DNA of 64,000 bases from Candidatus Segatella violae (GCA_002440225.1 DJSH01000029.1:1-64000); one strand, 5' to 3'. Numbered from the stretch's first letter, positions 46,609 through 57,635 are shown. Notes: a model not told the origin generated them from the sequence alone. Numbers and translations: made by a program.

Positions 46609-48761
46609 GCAAGTTTGACCATAAGAAAGTAATGCCCCGCTATAGTGCCATCGCCATCATCATGTCGATTTTCGCGCTTGCTGTAGTTGGGAAGGCGCTC
46701 TATATCATGACCGCCAAGCACGACTACTGGATGAAAGTGGCCGAACGACAGAAGCGAGACTCCGTGACCGTGAAGCCCAACCGAGGCAACATCCTTAGTT
46801 GCAACGGACAGCTGATGGCCAGTTCTCTGCCAGAATTCAAGATATTCATGGACTTCCAGGCTCTGAAGGATGCCAAAAACGACTCGCTCTGGGATGTGAA
46901 GCAAGACTCCATCTGTCTATGCCTCCACAAAATCTTCCCAGAGAAAAGTGCCGTAGAATTCAAGCGGCACCTGATAGAGGGGCGTGCCAAGATGAGCCGC
47001 AACTGGGCAATATACCCTAGCCGCATCGACTACAACACATTCACCGAGGTAAAAGACCTGCCTGTCTTCAAGCTCGGTCCGAACAAGAGCGGATTCCACT
47101 GGGAGGAATACAACGCCCGCACACGCATATACGGCTCACTTGCCGGCAGAACCATCGGTGCCATGTTTGGTGCCAAGGACACGGCTCGATTCGGCTTGGA
47201 GCTTTCATACGACTCCATTCTGCGAGGCACCAACGGCATCGTGCACCGCAGAAAAGTGCGCAACAAGTTCCTCAACATCACCGACACCCCTCCTATCGAC
47301 GGTGCCGACATCGTGACCACCATCGATGTGAGCATGCAAGACTTAGCCGAGCGCTCGCTGATACAAGAACTGAAGGAAATCAACGCCAACGTAGGCGTAG
47401 CCATCGTGATGGACGTACCTACTGGCGACATCAAGGCCATCGTGAACATGGAGAAATGTTTCGACGGCGAATATCGAGAGATCCACAACCATGCCGTGAG
47501 CGACCTGCTGGAGCCAGGCTCCGTGTTCAAGCCAGCCTCCATCCTCGTGGCACTCGACGACGGAGTGGTAGACACCACCTACCGTGTGGAAACGGGGTGC
47601 GGCGTATGGCCTATGTATGGTCGAGACATGAAGGACCACAACTGGCGCAAGGGTGGATATGGCATGCTCACCTTGCCACAGACGCTTTGGTACAGTTCCA
47701 ATGTCGGCGTGAGCCGCATCATCGACGACCATTATCGCAACCATCCCGAGAAATTCGTGGAAGGCATCTATCGCACCGGTCTGCACGACGACCTGAAGAT
47801 TCCGTTGGTGGGTGCGACCCCTGCCAGGATACGTATGCCACACAAGAACAGTCATGGGCAGTACGACAACTGGGCAAAGACCTCCCTGCCATGGATGAGC
47901 ATCGGATACGAGACTCAGATACCGCCTATCTCTACGCTCACTTTCTACAACACCATCGCCAACAACGGCAAGATGGTGCGTCCTCGTTTCGTGAGCAAGG
48001 TGGTGAAGAACGGAGAGACTATCATGGAGTTCCCAACTGAAGTGATGCGCGAGCACATCGCCAAGCCGAAGAGCATCAAAGAACTGCAGACCATTCTGGA
48101 ACAGGTGGTGAGCGTGGGACTGGGAAAGAAAGCAGGTTCACCTAACTTCAAGGTGGCAGGCAAGACGGGTACGGCGCAAGTGTCGAAGGGTGCTGGCGGC
48201 TACAAAAACGGAGGCACCAACTACCTGGTGAGTTTCGCAGGCTATTTCCCTGCCGACAACCCTAGATACAGCTGCATCGTCTGCATACAGAAATCAGGTT
48301 TGCCAGCATCAGGCGGAAGCATGAGCGGCAAAGTATTCCACGACATCGCAGAGGGCATCATGGCACAAAGTCTGAAAGTAGACGTGAAGGACGCTCGCGA
48401 CTCAGCCTCCATCTTCGTGCCAGACGTAAAGAGCGGCAACGTGCTTGCCGCCGACTATGTGCTCACCCACCTAGGCATCAGAACCAACACAAACTGGAGC
48501 GGCAGCTACGCCAACGGCAACCCTATATGGGGCAAGGCAGAGCGCACAAGCATCCACAGCATCAAGCTCATCAAGGAAAAGCAATATGGCAAGGGCACCG
48601 TACCAGACATCACGGGCATGGGTGCTCGCGACGCCATCTTCTTGATGGAGAGCCGAGGCATCAAGACCAAGATATACGGCAGAGGCAAGGTGGTGAAACA
48701 AAGCCTCATGCCTGGCAAACCAGCCAAGAGGGGCAGTGTATGTTCCATCATTCTGGAATGA
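46605..48761 (+). CDS. ftsI: Division transpeptidase (class B PBP) with C-terminal PASTA domain
   Basis: Cross-links septal peptidoglycan. 718 residues: N-terminal span (about 9-30), dimerisation domain (PNRGNILSCNGQLMASSLPE), transpeptidase domain with SxxK in EPGSVFKPAS, SxN in WYSSNVGVSR and KTG in VAGKTGTAQVSKG, and one PASTA domain (about 655-718, GTVPDITGMGARDAIFLMES). Penicillin target. Partner of FtsW encoded five genes further on. Confidence 0.95.
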   Translation: MSKFDHKKVMPRYSAIAIIMSIFALAVVGKALYIMTAKHDYWMKVAERQKRDSVTVKPNRGNILSCNGQLMASSLPEFKIFMDFQALKDAKNDSLWDVKQDSICLCLHKIFPEKSAVEFKRHLIEGRAKMSRNWAIYPSRIDYNTFTEVKDLPVFKLGPNKSGFHWEEYNARTRIYGSLAGRTIGAMFGAKDTARFGLELSYDSILRGTNGIVHRRKVRNKFLNITDTPPIDGADIVTTIDVSMQDLAERSLIQELKEINANVGVAIVMDVPTGDIKAIVNMEKCFDGEYREIHNHAVSDLLEPGSVFKPASILVALDDGVVDTTYRVETGCGVWPMYGRDMKDHNWRKGGYGMLTLPQTLWYSSNVGVSRIIDDHYRNHPEKFVEGIYRTGLHDDLKIPLVGATPARIRMPHKNSHGQYDNWAKTSLPWMSIGYETQIPPISTLTFYNTIANNGKMVRPRFVSKVVKNGETIMEFPTEVMREHIAKPKSIKELQTILEQVVSVGLGKKAGSPNFKVAGKTGTAQVSKGAGGYKNGGTNYLVSFAGYFPADNPRYSCIVCIQKSGLPASGGSMSGKVFHDIAEGIMAQSLKVDVKDARDSASIFVPDVKSGNVLAADYVLTHLGIRTNTNWSGSYANGNPIWGKAERTSIHSIKLIKEKQYGKGTVPDITGMGARDAIFLMESRGIKTKIYGRGKVVKQSLMPGKPAKRGSVCSIILE

Positions 48762-48840
48762 CGGCAACATACATCCCTATTATATAAATAAGGTGTAGAA
48801 GCAGAAGAAATCAAATTAGTAACAAAACAAAAAACAAGAT

Positions 48841-50304
48841 ATGAAGTTACAAGAATTACTCAAAAACATCAAACCGATTCAGATTATCGGAGATGCAGAT
48901 GTAGAGGTGTCGGGGGTAAACATCGACTCTCGCAAGATTAAGGATGGCCATCTCTTCGTTGCCATGAAGGGTACCCAGGTGGATGGTCACAAGTTTATTC
49001 CAAAGGCTATCGAGCTCGGCGCCAAGTCGGTGTTGTGCGAAGACTTGCCTGAGGAGAAAGCAGAAGGCGTAACTTACATTCAGGTAGAATCGACCGAGGA
49101 CGCTGTAGGAAAGGTTGCTACCCTCTTCTACGGCGACCCTTCAAGAAAATTGAAGTTGGTGGGCGTAACCGGTACTAACGGCAAGACCACCATCGCCACC
49201 TTATTATATAATATGTTCCGCAAGTTCGGCCATAAGTGTGGTTTGCTCTCCACCGTATGCAACTATATCGAGGACGAGGCAATCCCTGCAGACCATACGA
49301 CCCCAGACCCTATCGAGCTGAACGAGCTCCTCGGCAAGATGGTGGAGGCAGGCTGTGAATATGCTTTCATGGAGTGCTCCTCACATGCCATCGCACAGAA
49401 GCGCATCGGTGGTCTGAACTTCACCGGCGGCATCTTCACCAACTTAACTCGCGACCATCTCGACTACCACAAGACTTTCGAGAACTATCGCAATGCCAAG
49501 AAGGCATTCTTCGATGGTCTGCCTAAGACCGCCTTCGCCATCACCAACGCCGACGACAAGAACGGCATGATCATGGTTCAGAACACCAAGGCAACCATCA
49601 AGACCTACTCTACCCGCACCATGGCAGATTTCAAGGCAAAGATCCTGGAGTGCCACTTCGGCGGCATGTACCTAGAGATAGACGGAAGAGAAGTAGGCGT
49701 ACAATTCATCGGTAAGTTTAATGTGAGCAACTTGCTCGCCGTATATGGTGCAGCCATCATGCTAGGCAAGAAGCCTGAGGACATCCTCGTCGTGATGAGT
49801 ACCCTGCACAGCGTAAGCGGAAGATTGGAGCCAATCCAGTCGCCAGACGGCTATACAGCCATCGTGGACTATGCCCACACCCCAGATGCACTGGAGAACG
49901 TTTTGAACGCCATCCATGAAGTACTCGACGGCAAGGGCGGCCATGTCATCACCGTATGCGGTGCCGGCGGCAACCGTGACAAGGGCAAGCGCCCATTGAT
50001 GGCACAGGAGGCTGTGAAACAGAGCGACAAGGTCATCATCACCAGCGACAACCCACGTTTCGAGGAGCCACAAGACATCATCAACGACATGCTCGCTGGT
50101 CTCAACGCACAACAGATGAAGAAGGTGGTGAGCATCGTGGACCGCAAGGAAGCCATCCGCACAGCCTGCATGATGGCACAGAAGGGCGACGTCATCCTCG
50201 TTGCCGGCAAGGGACATGAGAACTATCAAGACGTGAAGGGCGTAAAGCACCACTTCGACGACAAGGAAGTGCTTCGTGACATCTTTGGCATTCCTCAGAA
50301 ATAA
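48841..50304 (+). CDS. murE: UDP-MurNAc-L-Ala-D-Glu--2,6-diaminopimelate ligase
   Basis: 487 residues. Mur ligase with ATP loop [15 protein letters not shown] near residue 112, carbamylated-lysine region, [19 protein letters not shown], and [14 protein letters not shown]. The specificity motif is DNPRFEEP, the DNPR form that goes with meso-diaminopimelate and not lysine. Adds the third residue of the stem peptide. 79 bp after ftsI. Confidence 0.96.
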   Translation: MKLQELLKNIKPIQIIGDADVEVSGVNIDSRKIKDGHLFVAMKGTQVDGHKFIPKAIELGAKSVLCEDLPEEKAEGVTYIQVESTEDAVGKVATLFYGDPSRKLKLVGVTGTNGKTTIATLLYNMFRKFGHKCGLLSTVCNYIEDEAIPADHTTPDPIELNELLGKMVEAGCEYAFMECSSHAIAQKRIGGLNFTGGIFTNLTRDHLDYHKTFENYRNAKKAFFDGLPKTAFAITNADDKNGMIMVQNTKATIKTYSTRTMADFKAKILECHFGGMYLEIDGREVGVQFIGKFNVSNLLAVYGAAIMLGKKPEDILVVMSTLHSVSGRLEPIQSPDGYTAIVDYAHTPDALENVLNAIHEVLDGKGGHVITVCGAGGNRDKGKRPLMAQEAVKQSDKVIITSDNPRFEEPQDIINDMLAGLNAQQMKKVVSIVDRKEAIRTACMMAQKGDVILVAGKGHENYQDVKGVKHHFDDKEVLRDIFGIPQK

Positions 50305-50341
50305 AAAACAAGATTAGTAAATTTAAGAAGCAAAAGAAAGA

Positions 50342-51610
50342 ATGTTATACTATCTCTTTAGATTTCTGGAGCAATGGGGAATCTCCGGTTCCCACATGTG
50401 GGGCTACATCTCATTCCGAGCTCTGCTCGCACTCATCCTGTCACTGATTATCTCCGCTTGGTTTGGCGAGAAATTCATCAAGTACCTCAAGAGCAAGCAA
50501 ATCACCGAGACACAGCGCGATGCTAGCATCGACCCATTTGGTGTCAAAAAGATTGGCGTGCCTTCGATGGGTGGCGTCATCATCATCATGGCCATCCTCA
50601 TACCGGTAATATTACTGGGACGTTTGCGCAACATCTATCTCATCCTGATGATCATCACCACCGTTTGGCTTGGATTCCTCGGTGGCATGGATGACTTCAT
50701 CAAGATATTCAAGCGCGACAAGGAGGGATTGAAAGGTCGTTACAAGATTGTGGGACAGATAGGCATCGGCCTCATCGTAGGCTTGGTGCTATGGGCTTCG
50801 CCTGATGTGAAGATGAACGAAAATCTCGCCATTGAGCGCCAGGGACAAGAGACCGTGGTCACTCACCGCACCGAGGCAACCAAGTCGTTGAAAACCACCA
50901 TCCCATTTATCAAAGGGCACAACTTGGATTACTCGCGCATCACAAGTTTCTGCGGTAAATACAAGGTGGCTGCGGGATGGATACTCTTTGTCATCATGAC
51001 CATTTTCGTGGTTACTGCCGTATCCAACGGTGCCAACCTCAACGATGGCATGGACGGAATGTGTGCCGGCAACTCAGCCATCATAGGTGTGGCACTAGGC
51101 ATCCTGGCATACGTGTCATCCCACATCCAGTTTGCCGCCTACCTCAACATCATGTATATCCCTGGCTCCGAGGAGCTAGTGGTATTCTTCTGTGCGTTTA
51201 TCGGAGCCCTCATCGGTTTCCTCTGGTACAACGCCTACCCAGCCCAAGTATTCATGGGCGACACCGGTTCGCTAACCATCGGTGGCATCATCGCCGTGGG
51301 TGCCATCATCATCCACAAGGAGTTGATGTTGCCTATCCTCTGCGGTATCTTCTTCGTGGAGAGCCTCAGTGTCATCGTGCAGGTGTACTACTACAAGTTG
51401 GGCAAGCGCCATGGCGTGAAGCAGCGCATCTTCAAGCGCACCCCAATCCACGACAACTTCCGCACGCAGGACAGCCAGCTCGACCCAGACTGCAAGTACC
51501 TGTTCAAGAAGCCACACAATGCCTTCCATGAGTCGAAGATTACCATCCGTTTCTGGATAGTAACCATCATACTGGCAGCATTGACTATCATAACATTAAA
51601 GATAAGATAA
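50342..51610 (+). CDS. mraY: Phospho-MurNAc-pentapeptide transferase
   Basis: Transfers phospho-MurNAc-pentapeptide to undecaprenyl phosphate, forming lipid I at the inner membrane. 422 residues, ten predicted spans. Motifs: GVPSMGGVIII, FLGGMDDFIKIF (first Asp pair), NGANLNDGMDGMCAGNSAI (nucleophile region), AQVFMGDTGSLTIGG and the histidine-rich KRHGVKQRIFKRTPIHDNF. It is about 60 residues longer than E. coli MraY owing to an inserted loop (about 150-205), usual for Bacteroidetes. Confidence 0.96.
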   Translation: MLYYLFRFLEQWGISGSHMWGYISFRALLALILSLIISAWFGEKFIKYLKSKQITETQRDASIDPFGVKKIGVPSMGGVIIIMAILIPVILLGRLRNIYLILMIITTVWLGFLGGMDDFIKIFKRDKEGLKGRYKIVGQIGIGLIVGLVLWASPDVKMNENLAIERQGQETVVTHRTEATKSLKTTIPFIKGHNLDYSRITSFCGKYKVAAGWILFVIMTIFVVTAVSNGANLNDGMDGMCAGNSAIIGVALGILAYVSSHIQFAAYLNIMYIPGSEELVVFFCAFIGALIGFLWYNAYPAQVFMGDTGSLTIGGIIAVGAIIIHKELMLPILCGIFFVESLSVIVQVYYYKLGKRHGVKQRIFKRTPIHDNFRTQDSQLDPDCKYLFKKPHNAFHESKITIRFWIVTIILAALTIITLKIR

Positions 51611-51619
51611 AATAACAAT

Positions 51620-52957
51620 ATGAGCAAAATTGTAATTTTAGGAGCTGGCGAGAGCGGCGCAGGAGCTGCCGTGCTGGCAAAGAAGGAGGGTTTTGAGGTA
51701 TTCGTCTCTGACATGTCGAAAATCAAAGACAAATACAAGAAGTTGATGGACGACCACAACATCGAATGGGAAGAGGGCCATCATACTGAAGAGAAGATTC
51801 TCGACGCCGACGAAGTTATCAAGAGTCCGGGCATCCCTAAGGAGGCTCCGATGATTCAGAAACTGATGGCAAAAGGTACACATATCATCAGCGAGATTGA
51901 GTTTGCTGGCAGATATACCGATGCCAAGATGGTTTGCATCACGGGCAGCAACGGTAAAACCACCACCACATCTCTCATATACCACATATTCAAGAAGGCA
52001 GGCTTAGACGTAGGCTTGGCTGGCAACATCGGCAAGAGTCTGGCATTGCAAGTGGCAGAGACTCCACACAAGTGGTATGTCATCGAATTGAGCAGTTTCC
52101 AACTCGATAACATGTACGACTTCCGTGCCAACATCGCCATCTTGCTCAACATCACTCCAGACCATCTGGACCGCTACGAGTTCAAGATGCAGAACTACAC
52201 CGATGCCAAGATGCGCATCACCCAGAACCAAACCGAGGAAGATAGTTTCATCTATTGGAACGACGACCCTATCGTAACCAAGGAAGTGAAGAAGTACGAT
52301 CTCAAGAGCCATCTCTGCAGATTCGCCGAGACAAAGGAAGAGGGAACCGTGGGCTACATCGACAACGGCAAGTACCAGCTCGACTATCCTACCCACTTCG
52401 AGATGCCACAGGAAGACATGAGCCTCAGCGGCAAACATAACATTTACAACAGCTTGGCTGCAGGCCTAGCATGCAACATCGCAGGCATCGACCAAGAAAC
52501 TATCCACAAGGGGCTCAGCGATTTCCCTGGCGTAGAGCATCGCTTGGAAAAAGTAGGCAAATTTGGCGGCGTTTATTATGTCAACGACTCCAAGGCTACC
52601 AATGTAGACGCCTGTTGGTATGCATTGGAAAGCATGAAGACGCCTACCATACTCATCGTTGGTGGAAAGGACAAAGGTAACGACTACAACCAAATCAAGG
52701 AATTGGTAAAGCAGAAGTGCGTGGGCATCGTATATCTCGGCGCCGACAATAAAAAACTGCACGACAATTTCGACGAGCTGGGCATCCCTGTATGCGACAC
52801 CCACAGCATGATTGACTGTGTAAAGGCTTGTCAGAAACTAGCAAAACCAGGCGACACAGTATTGCTAAGTCCATGCTGCGCTAGCTTCGACCTCTTCAAG
52901 AACATGGAAGACCGAGGCGAGCAGTTCAAGAATTTGGTAAGAGCCATTGGAGAATAA
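51620..52957 (+). CDS. murD: UDP-MurNAc-L-alanine--D-glutamate ligase
   Basis: 445 residues. Rossmann start KIVILGAGESGAGAAVLAKK, ATP loop ITGSNGKTTTTSL near 112, ELSSFQLDNM, LNITPDHLDRYEF, and the C-terminal DSKATNVDACWYALESM and LLSPCCASFDLF. Adds D-glutamate, the second stem residue. 9 bp after mraY. Normal length. Confidence 0.96.
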   Translation: MSKIVILGAGESGAGAAVLAKKEGFEVFVSDMSKIKDKYKKLMDDHNIEWEEGHHTEEKILDADEVIKSPGIPKEAPMIQKLMAKGTHIISEIEFAGRYTDAKMVCITGSNGKTTTTSLIYHIFKKAGLDVGLAGNIGKSLALQVAETPHKWYVIELSSFQLDNMYDFRANIAILLNITPDHLDRYEFKMQNYTDAKMRITQNQTEEDSFIYWNDDPIVTKEVKKYDLKSHLCRFAETKEEGTVGYIDNGKYQLDYPTHFEMPQEDMSLSGKHNIYNSLAAGLACNIAGIDQETIHKGLSDFPGVEHRLEKVGKFGGVYYVNDSKATNVDACWYALESMKTPTILIVGGKDKGNDYNQIKELVKQKCVGIVYLGADNKKLHDNFDELGIPVCDTHSMIDCVKACQKLAKPGDTVLLSPCCASFDLFKNMEDRGEQFKNLVRAIGE

Positions 52958-52998
52958 TATTCTCAAAAAACAAAGGATATAGATAGGACAACAAAAAG

Positions 52999-54276
52999 AT
53001 GAACAACAAGAGCATAGGTAACATTTTCAAGGGAGACAAGGTGATTTGGATGATTTTCTTCTTCCTTTGCATGATTAGCATCGTGGAGGTATATTCTGCC
53101 TCCAGCTCTTTGTCGTACAAAAGCGGCAACTACATGGCCCCTGTCATCAGGCACATCCTGCTTTTGATAGGTGGTCTGTTAACGATGATATGCATGCTCA
53201 AGGTGAAGTGTAAGTATTTCAAGATTCTCACACCCTTTATCATGATTCCATCGCTCATCATGCTCGTGTGGGTATTGGTGGCAGGTCAGTCTACCAACGG
53301 AGCTTCACGCTGGGTAAACTTTATCGGCATTCAGTTTCAACCGTCGGAGATTGCCAAGGGGGCTGTGGTCCTGGCGGTAGCACAGATACTCAGCGCCATG
53401 CAGACAGAGAAAGGGGCAGACCCTAGAGCTTTCAAGTATATCTTGATGGCTACCAGCCTGTTTGTATTGCTCATCGGATTAGAGAACCTGTCTACGGCTA
53501 TGCTTCTATGCATCACCATCCTGTGCATGATGATCATCGGAAGGGTACCTATGCGGCAAATCGGCAAATTGGTAGGTGCGGTGATGATAGTCATCGTCAT
53601 GGCATTTGCCGGCATCATGATTGTGGGACAAGACCATGGCAACGAAGCCAACAAGCCAGAGAACACCCTCACGGAAGATGTCAACAAAGAGCAGGAAAAG
53701 CCTAACATGGCGCAAAAGATGTTCCACCGTGCAGACACCTGGAAGGCTAGAATTGACAAGTTTATCAACTCTAAGCCTGTGCCTCCAGAAGAAGTAGACC
53801 TCGACAAGGATGCCCAAGTGGCACACGCCAACATCGCAATAGCTTCATCCAACATCGTGGGCAAGGGACCTGGCAATTCCGTGGAGCGCGATTTTCTCTC
53901 GCAAGCCTTCTCCGACTTCATCTATGCCATCATCATTGAGGAAATGGGCATTTGGGGAGCTGGAGGCGTGGCTTTGCTATACATCATCCTGCTGTTCAGA
54001 GCAGGAAGGATAGCCAATCGCTGCGAGAACAATTTCCCTGCATTCTTCTGCATGGGACTAGCCATCATGCTCGTCACCCAAGCCCTTTTCAACATGGCGG
54101 TAGCTGTGGGGTTGGCACCAGTAACCGGGCAGCCTCTTCCACTCATCAGTAGAGGTGGAACCTCCACCATCATCAACTGTCTCTACCTAGGCATCATTCT
54201 GAGCATCAGTCGCACTGCAAAGAAGAAAGAATTGCCACAAAACAAGGCAAATATCGACAATTTTGCAGCTGCATAA
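52999..54276 (+). CDS. ftsW: Septal peptidoglycan polymerase (SEDS family)
   Basis: 425 residues with about ten spans. SEDS signatures: IQFQPSEIAKGAVVLAVAQI (catalytic-Asp/Glu region), the large periplasmic loop (about 215-285, charged, with DTWKARIDKFINSK and NIVGKGPGNSVERDFLSQAF) and PVTGQPLPLISRGGTSTI. Polymerises lipid II together with FtsI. Membership in the dcw cluster favours FtsW over RodA. Confidence 0.94.
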   Translation: MNNKSIGNIFKGDKVIWMIFFFLCMISIVEVYSASSSLSYKSGNYMAPVIRHILLLIGGLLTMICMLKVKCKYFKILTPFIMIPSLIMLVWVLVAGQSTNGASRWVNFIGIQFQPSEIAKGAVVLAVAQILSAMQTEKGADPRAFKYILMATSLFVLLIGLENLSTAMLLCITILCMMIIGRVPMRQIGKLVGAVMIVIVMAFAGIMIVGQDHGNEANKPENTLTEDVNKEQEKPNMAQKMFHRADTWKARIDKFINSKPVPPEEVDLDKDAQVAHANIAIASSNIVGKGPGNSVERDFLSQAFSDFIYAIIIEEMGIWGAGGVALLYIILLFRAGRIANRCENNFPAFFCMGLAIMLVTQALFNMAVAVGLAPVTGQPLPLISRGGTSTIINCLYLGIILSISRTAKKKELPQNKANIDNFAAA

Positions 54277-54329
54277 AAAAAGAGTATAATAAATTAGGTA
54301 AAAATTGCCATTAAATGGATTTTTTTATT

Positions 54330-54337
54330 TACCTTTG
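54330..54337 (+). promoter_or_regulatory. Putative internal -7 element before murG
   Basis: TACCTTTG, 20 nt before the murG ATG, in the only sizeable gap (81 bp) of the second half of the cluster. It would give murG-murC-ftsQ-ftsA-ftsZ an extra promoter. -33 is weak. Confidence 0.45.
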
Positions 54338-54357
54338 CGTTATAAACACGAACGGAT

Positions 54358-55464
54358 ATGAATAATGAATTAAGAATCATCATAAGTGGTGGCGGTACGG
54401 GAGGTCACATCTTCCCTGCAGTATCCATCGCAAACGCCATCAAGGCAAAGCGCCCTGATGCAAAGATTTTGTTTGTTGGCGCACTCGGCAGAATGGAAAT
54501 GCAGCGTGTACCTGCAGCTGGTTACGAAATCAAAGGCCTGCCAATCTGCGGTTTCGACAGAAAGCACTTGCTCAAGAACATCGCCGTACTTTTCAAGATA
54601 TGGAAGAGCCAGCGCATGGCCAAGAGCATCATCAAGAATTTCAAGCCAATGGCTGCTGTAGGTGTAGGTGGATATGCTAGCGGGCCAACCCTCAACGTAT
54701 GTGCAAGCAAGGGCATACCTTGCCTTATACAGGAACAGAACTCGTATGCAGGCGTCACCAACAAATTATTGGCAAAGAAAGCCGACAAGATTTGTGTGGC
54801 TTACGAAGGCATGGAACGTTTCTTCCCTGCAGACAAGATAATCATGACAGGCAACCCTGTTAGACAGAACGTACTGGATACAACTATCAGCAAGGAAGAG
54901 GCGCGCAAACAGTTTGGACTCGACCCAGATAAGAAGACCATCCTACTCGTGGGTGGCAGCCTCGGCGCAAGAACCATCAACGAGAGCGTGCTGCAGCACC
55001 TCGACTTGGTAGAGCAAAGCGGCGTTCAGTTTATCTGGCAAACAGGTAAATATTACAACGCTGCCATCATGGAGCAACTGAAGGGCAAGGATTTACCTAT
55101 GCTCAAGGTGACAGACTTCATCAGCGATATGGGTGCAGCCTACAAAGCTGCCGACTTAGTGATCAGCCGTGCCGGAGCCAGCAGCATCAGCGAGTTCTGC
55201 CTTATAGGAAAAGCCGTCATCTTGGTACCTAGCCCTAACGTGGCAGAAGACCACCAGACGAAGAACGCCATGGCTCTTGTCAATAAGGACGCAGCCATCT
55301 ACGTGAAAGACGCAGAGGCACCAGCAGTATTGCTCAAGAAAGCTGTCGAGACCGTGAAGGACGAAGCCAAGCTCCAGTCTCTATGTGACAATATCAAGAA
55401 ATTAGGATTAAAGAATTCTGCCGACGTAATCGCCGACGAAGTGATAAAATTAGCAACAAAATAA
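54358..55464 (+). CDS. murG: Lipid II synthase (UDP-GlcNAc transferase)
   Basis: Adds GlcNAc to lipid I on the inner face of the membrane. 368 residues, GT28: ISGGGTGGHIFPAVSIANAI at the N-terminus, GVGGYASGPTL, LIQEQNSYAG, LVGGSLGARTIN, VISRAGASSISEFCLIGKA and VAEDHQTKNA. Stop overlaps the murC ATG by one base (TAATG). Confidence 0.96.
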   Translation: MNNELRIIISGGGTGGHIFPAVSIANAIKAKRPDAKILFVGALGRMEMQRVPAAGYEIKGLPICGFDRKHLLKNIAVLFKIWKSQRMAKSIIKNFKPMAAVGVGGYASGPTLNVCASKGIPCLIQEQNSYAGVTNKLLAKKADKICVAYEGMERFFPADKIIMTGNPVRQNVLDTTISKEEARKQFGLDPDKKTILLVGGSLGARTINESVLQHLDLVEQSGVQFIWQTGKYYNAAIMEQLKGKDLPMLKVTDFISDMGAAYKAADLVISRAGASSISEFCLIGKAVILVPSPNVAEDHQTKNAMALVNKDAAIYVKDAEAPAVLLKKAVETVKDEAKLQSLCDNIKKLGLKNSADVIADEVIKLATK

Positions 55465-56840
55465 TGGAACTGAAAGATATTAAAGCAGTATACTTTGTGG
55501 GCGCTGGTGGCATCGGCATGAGCGCTATCGCAAGATATTTTCTCAATAAGGAATTGGTAGTAGCAGGTTATGACAAAACCCCATCCAATTTGACACGCGA
55601 ATTGGAGAAAGAGGGCATGCTCATTCATTATGAAGAGGATGTAAACCAAATACCAGAGGCATGCAAGGATGCAAAATCTACCATGGTAATTTACACGCCA
55701 GCCATACCTGCTGAACACAAAGAGCTAGTTTACTTCCATGAGAATGGCTTCACCATCGAGAAACGTGCACAGGTTCTGGGCACCTTAACTCGCACACACA
55801 AGGGATTGTGTGTTGCAGGAACTCATGGAAAGACTACCACATCAACCATGTGCGCTCACATCATGCACCAAAGCCATATCGACTGCAATGCCTTTTTGGG
55901 TGGCATTTCCAAGAACTACGGCACCAACTACATCTTGTCAGACAAGAGTGACTACGTGGTAATCGAAGCCGATGAGTTCGACCGCAGTTTCCACTGGTTG
56001 CGCCCGTGGATGAGTGTCATCACCGCCACCGACCCAGACCACTTGGACATCTACGGTACCAAGGAAGCTTATCTCGAAAGCTTCCGTCACTACACAGAAT
56101 TGATTCAGCCAGGTGGAGCTCTCATCATCCACAAGAACTTAGAGATGAAACAGCACGTACAAGATGGTGTCAAGATATATGAGTACAGCCTCAACGAGGG
56201 AGATTTCCATGCCGAGAACATCAAGATTGACAACGGCGAGATTACCTTCGACTTCGTTTCTCCTATCGAGAACGTGAAGGGTGTGGAGCTTGGTCAGCCT
56301 GTGCCTATCAACATCGAGAACGGCGTGGCAGCTATGGCTATGGCACAGTTGAATGGTTGCACTGCCGACGAGTTGCGCAACGGCATGAAGACATACGAAG
56401 GTGTGGAGCGTCGTTTCGACTTCAAGATCAAGAACGACAAGATTGTCTTCCTCTCCGACTATGCTCACCATCCAAAGGAAATCTATCAGAGTGCAAAGAG
56501 TATCAGAGAGCTGTATAAGGATCGCAAGATTACCGCCATTTTCCAACCCCACCTGTACACACGTACCAGAGACTTCTACAAAGACTTTGCAAACAGCTTG
56601 AGTCTTCTCGACGAAGTAATCCTCTGCGACATCTATCCAGCACGTGAGAAACCTATACCTGGCGTTACCTCCAAGTTGATTTACGACAACTTGAAACCTG
56701 GTGTAGAAAAGAGCATGATACACAAAGAAGACGTGCTAGACTTGGTGAAGAAACGCGATTTCGACGTTCTGATTATCTTAGGAGCTGGCGACTTGGACAA
56801 TTATGTTCCACAAATCACAAAAATTCTAGAAGAAAAATAG
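55464..56840 (+). CDS. murC: UDP-MurNAc--L-alanine ligase
   Basis: 458 residues. Starts with a Rossmann-like YFVGAGGIGMSAIARYF, ATP loop VAGTHGKTTTSTMCAH near 118, EADEFDRSFHWL, TDPDHLDIYGT, RRFDFKIK and the C-terminal SDYAHHPKEI and FQPHLYTRTRDF. Adds the first stem residue. ftsQ starts immediately after the stop. Confidence 0.96.
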   Translation: MELKDIKAVYFVGAGGIGMSAIARYFLNKELVVAGYDKTPSNLTRELEKEGMLIHYEEDVNQIPEACKDAKSTMVIYTPAIPAEHKELVYFHENGFTIEKRAQVLGTLTRTHKGLCVAGTHGKTTTSTMCAHIMHQSHIDCNAFLGGISKNYGTNYILSDKSDYVVIEADEFDRSFHWLRPWMSVITATDPDHLDIYGTKEAYLESFRHYTELIQPGGALIIHKNLEMKQHVQDGVKIYEYSLNEGDFHAENIKIDNGEITFDFVSPIENVKGVELGQPVPINIENGVAAMAMAQLNGCTADELRNGMKTYEGVERRFDFKIKNDKIVFLSDYAHHPKEIYQSAKSIRELYKDRKITAIFQPHLYTRTRDFYKDFANSLSLLDEVILCDIYPAREKPIPGVTSKLIYDNLKPGVEKSMIHKEDVLDLVKKRDFDVLIILGAGDLDNYVPQITKILEEK

Positions 56841-57635
56841 ATGCATATCAATTGGAAGAAAACCATCATCATCGCACTAGACTTAGTACTCGGTACCTAT
56901 CTAGTGTTTGCATTCACCAAGTTTAATAAGCCTGATGAATCAAACATGGTATGTACCAGGGTGAACATCAACATCCAAGATGAGATGACCAATGGTTTTC
57001 TGAATGCGAAGGAAATCAAGAAGCGACTGGAAATCAAGAAACTCTACCCGCTGGAAAAGCCCTTGAGGGACGTAAACTCCCGCAAAATAGAGGAGACATT
57101 GAAGACAAGTCCTTTTGTGAAGACGGCAGAATGCTACAAGACACAGGATGGCTTAGTAGACATTTACCTGACCCAACGCATGCCAATCGTAAGAATCAAG
57201 AGCAATAACAACGAAGACTATTACATCGACGACCACAACCAGATAATGCCCAATACCAACTATACAAGCGACATCATTATCGCTACGGGCTACATCAACC
57301 GCTGGTACGCACAAAAATACATCTCGTTGCTGAGCAAAGCCCTGATGGCAAACGAACTTTGGCGGAACCAAATAGAACAAATCAACGTTCTACCCGACAG
57401 AAGCATCGAACTGGTTCCCCGAGTAGGCAACCACATTATATATATAGGGAACCTGCCCGAGACCAACATCATCGACAAACGAGAAAAGGACATCAACAAT
57501 TTCGTCAACAAGAAGATGGATCGTCTGGAGAAATTCTACAAGTATGGTCTTTCCCAAGCTGGTTGGAACAAATACTCATATATCAATATAGAGTTTGACA
57601 ATCAGATTATATGCACGAAGCATCATAACAGCTAA
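56841..57635 (+). CDS. ftsQ: FtsQ-like cell division protein
   Basis: 264 residues. Short cytoplasmic start, one span (about 8-27, IIIALDLVLGTYLVFAF), then a POTRA-like region (about 35-110, FLNAKEIKKRLEIKKLYPLE...LKTSPFVKTAECY) and a beta domain (QRMPIVRIKSNN, DDHNQIMP). Weakly conserved, but topology and its place between murC and ftsA fix the identity. Links the Z-ring and septal synthesis in the periplasm. No murB or ddl is found next to it. Confidence 0.88.
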   Translation: MHINWKKTIIIALDLVLGTYLVFAFTKFNKPDESNMVCTRVNINIQDEMTNGFLNAKEIKKRLEIKKLYPLEKPLRDVNSRKIEETLKTSPFVKTAECYKTQDGLVDIYLTQRMPIVRIKSNNNEDYYIDDHNQIMPNTNYTSDIIIATGYINRWYAQKYISLLSKALMANELWRNQIEQINVLPDRSIELVPRVGNHIIYIGNLPETNIIDKREKDINNFVNKKMDRLEKFYKYGLSQAGWNKYSYINIEFDNQIICTKHHNS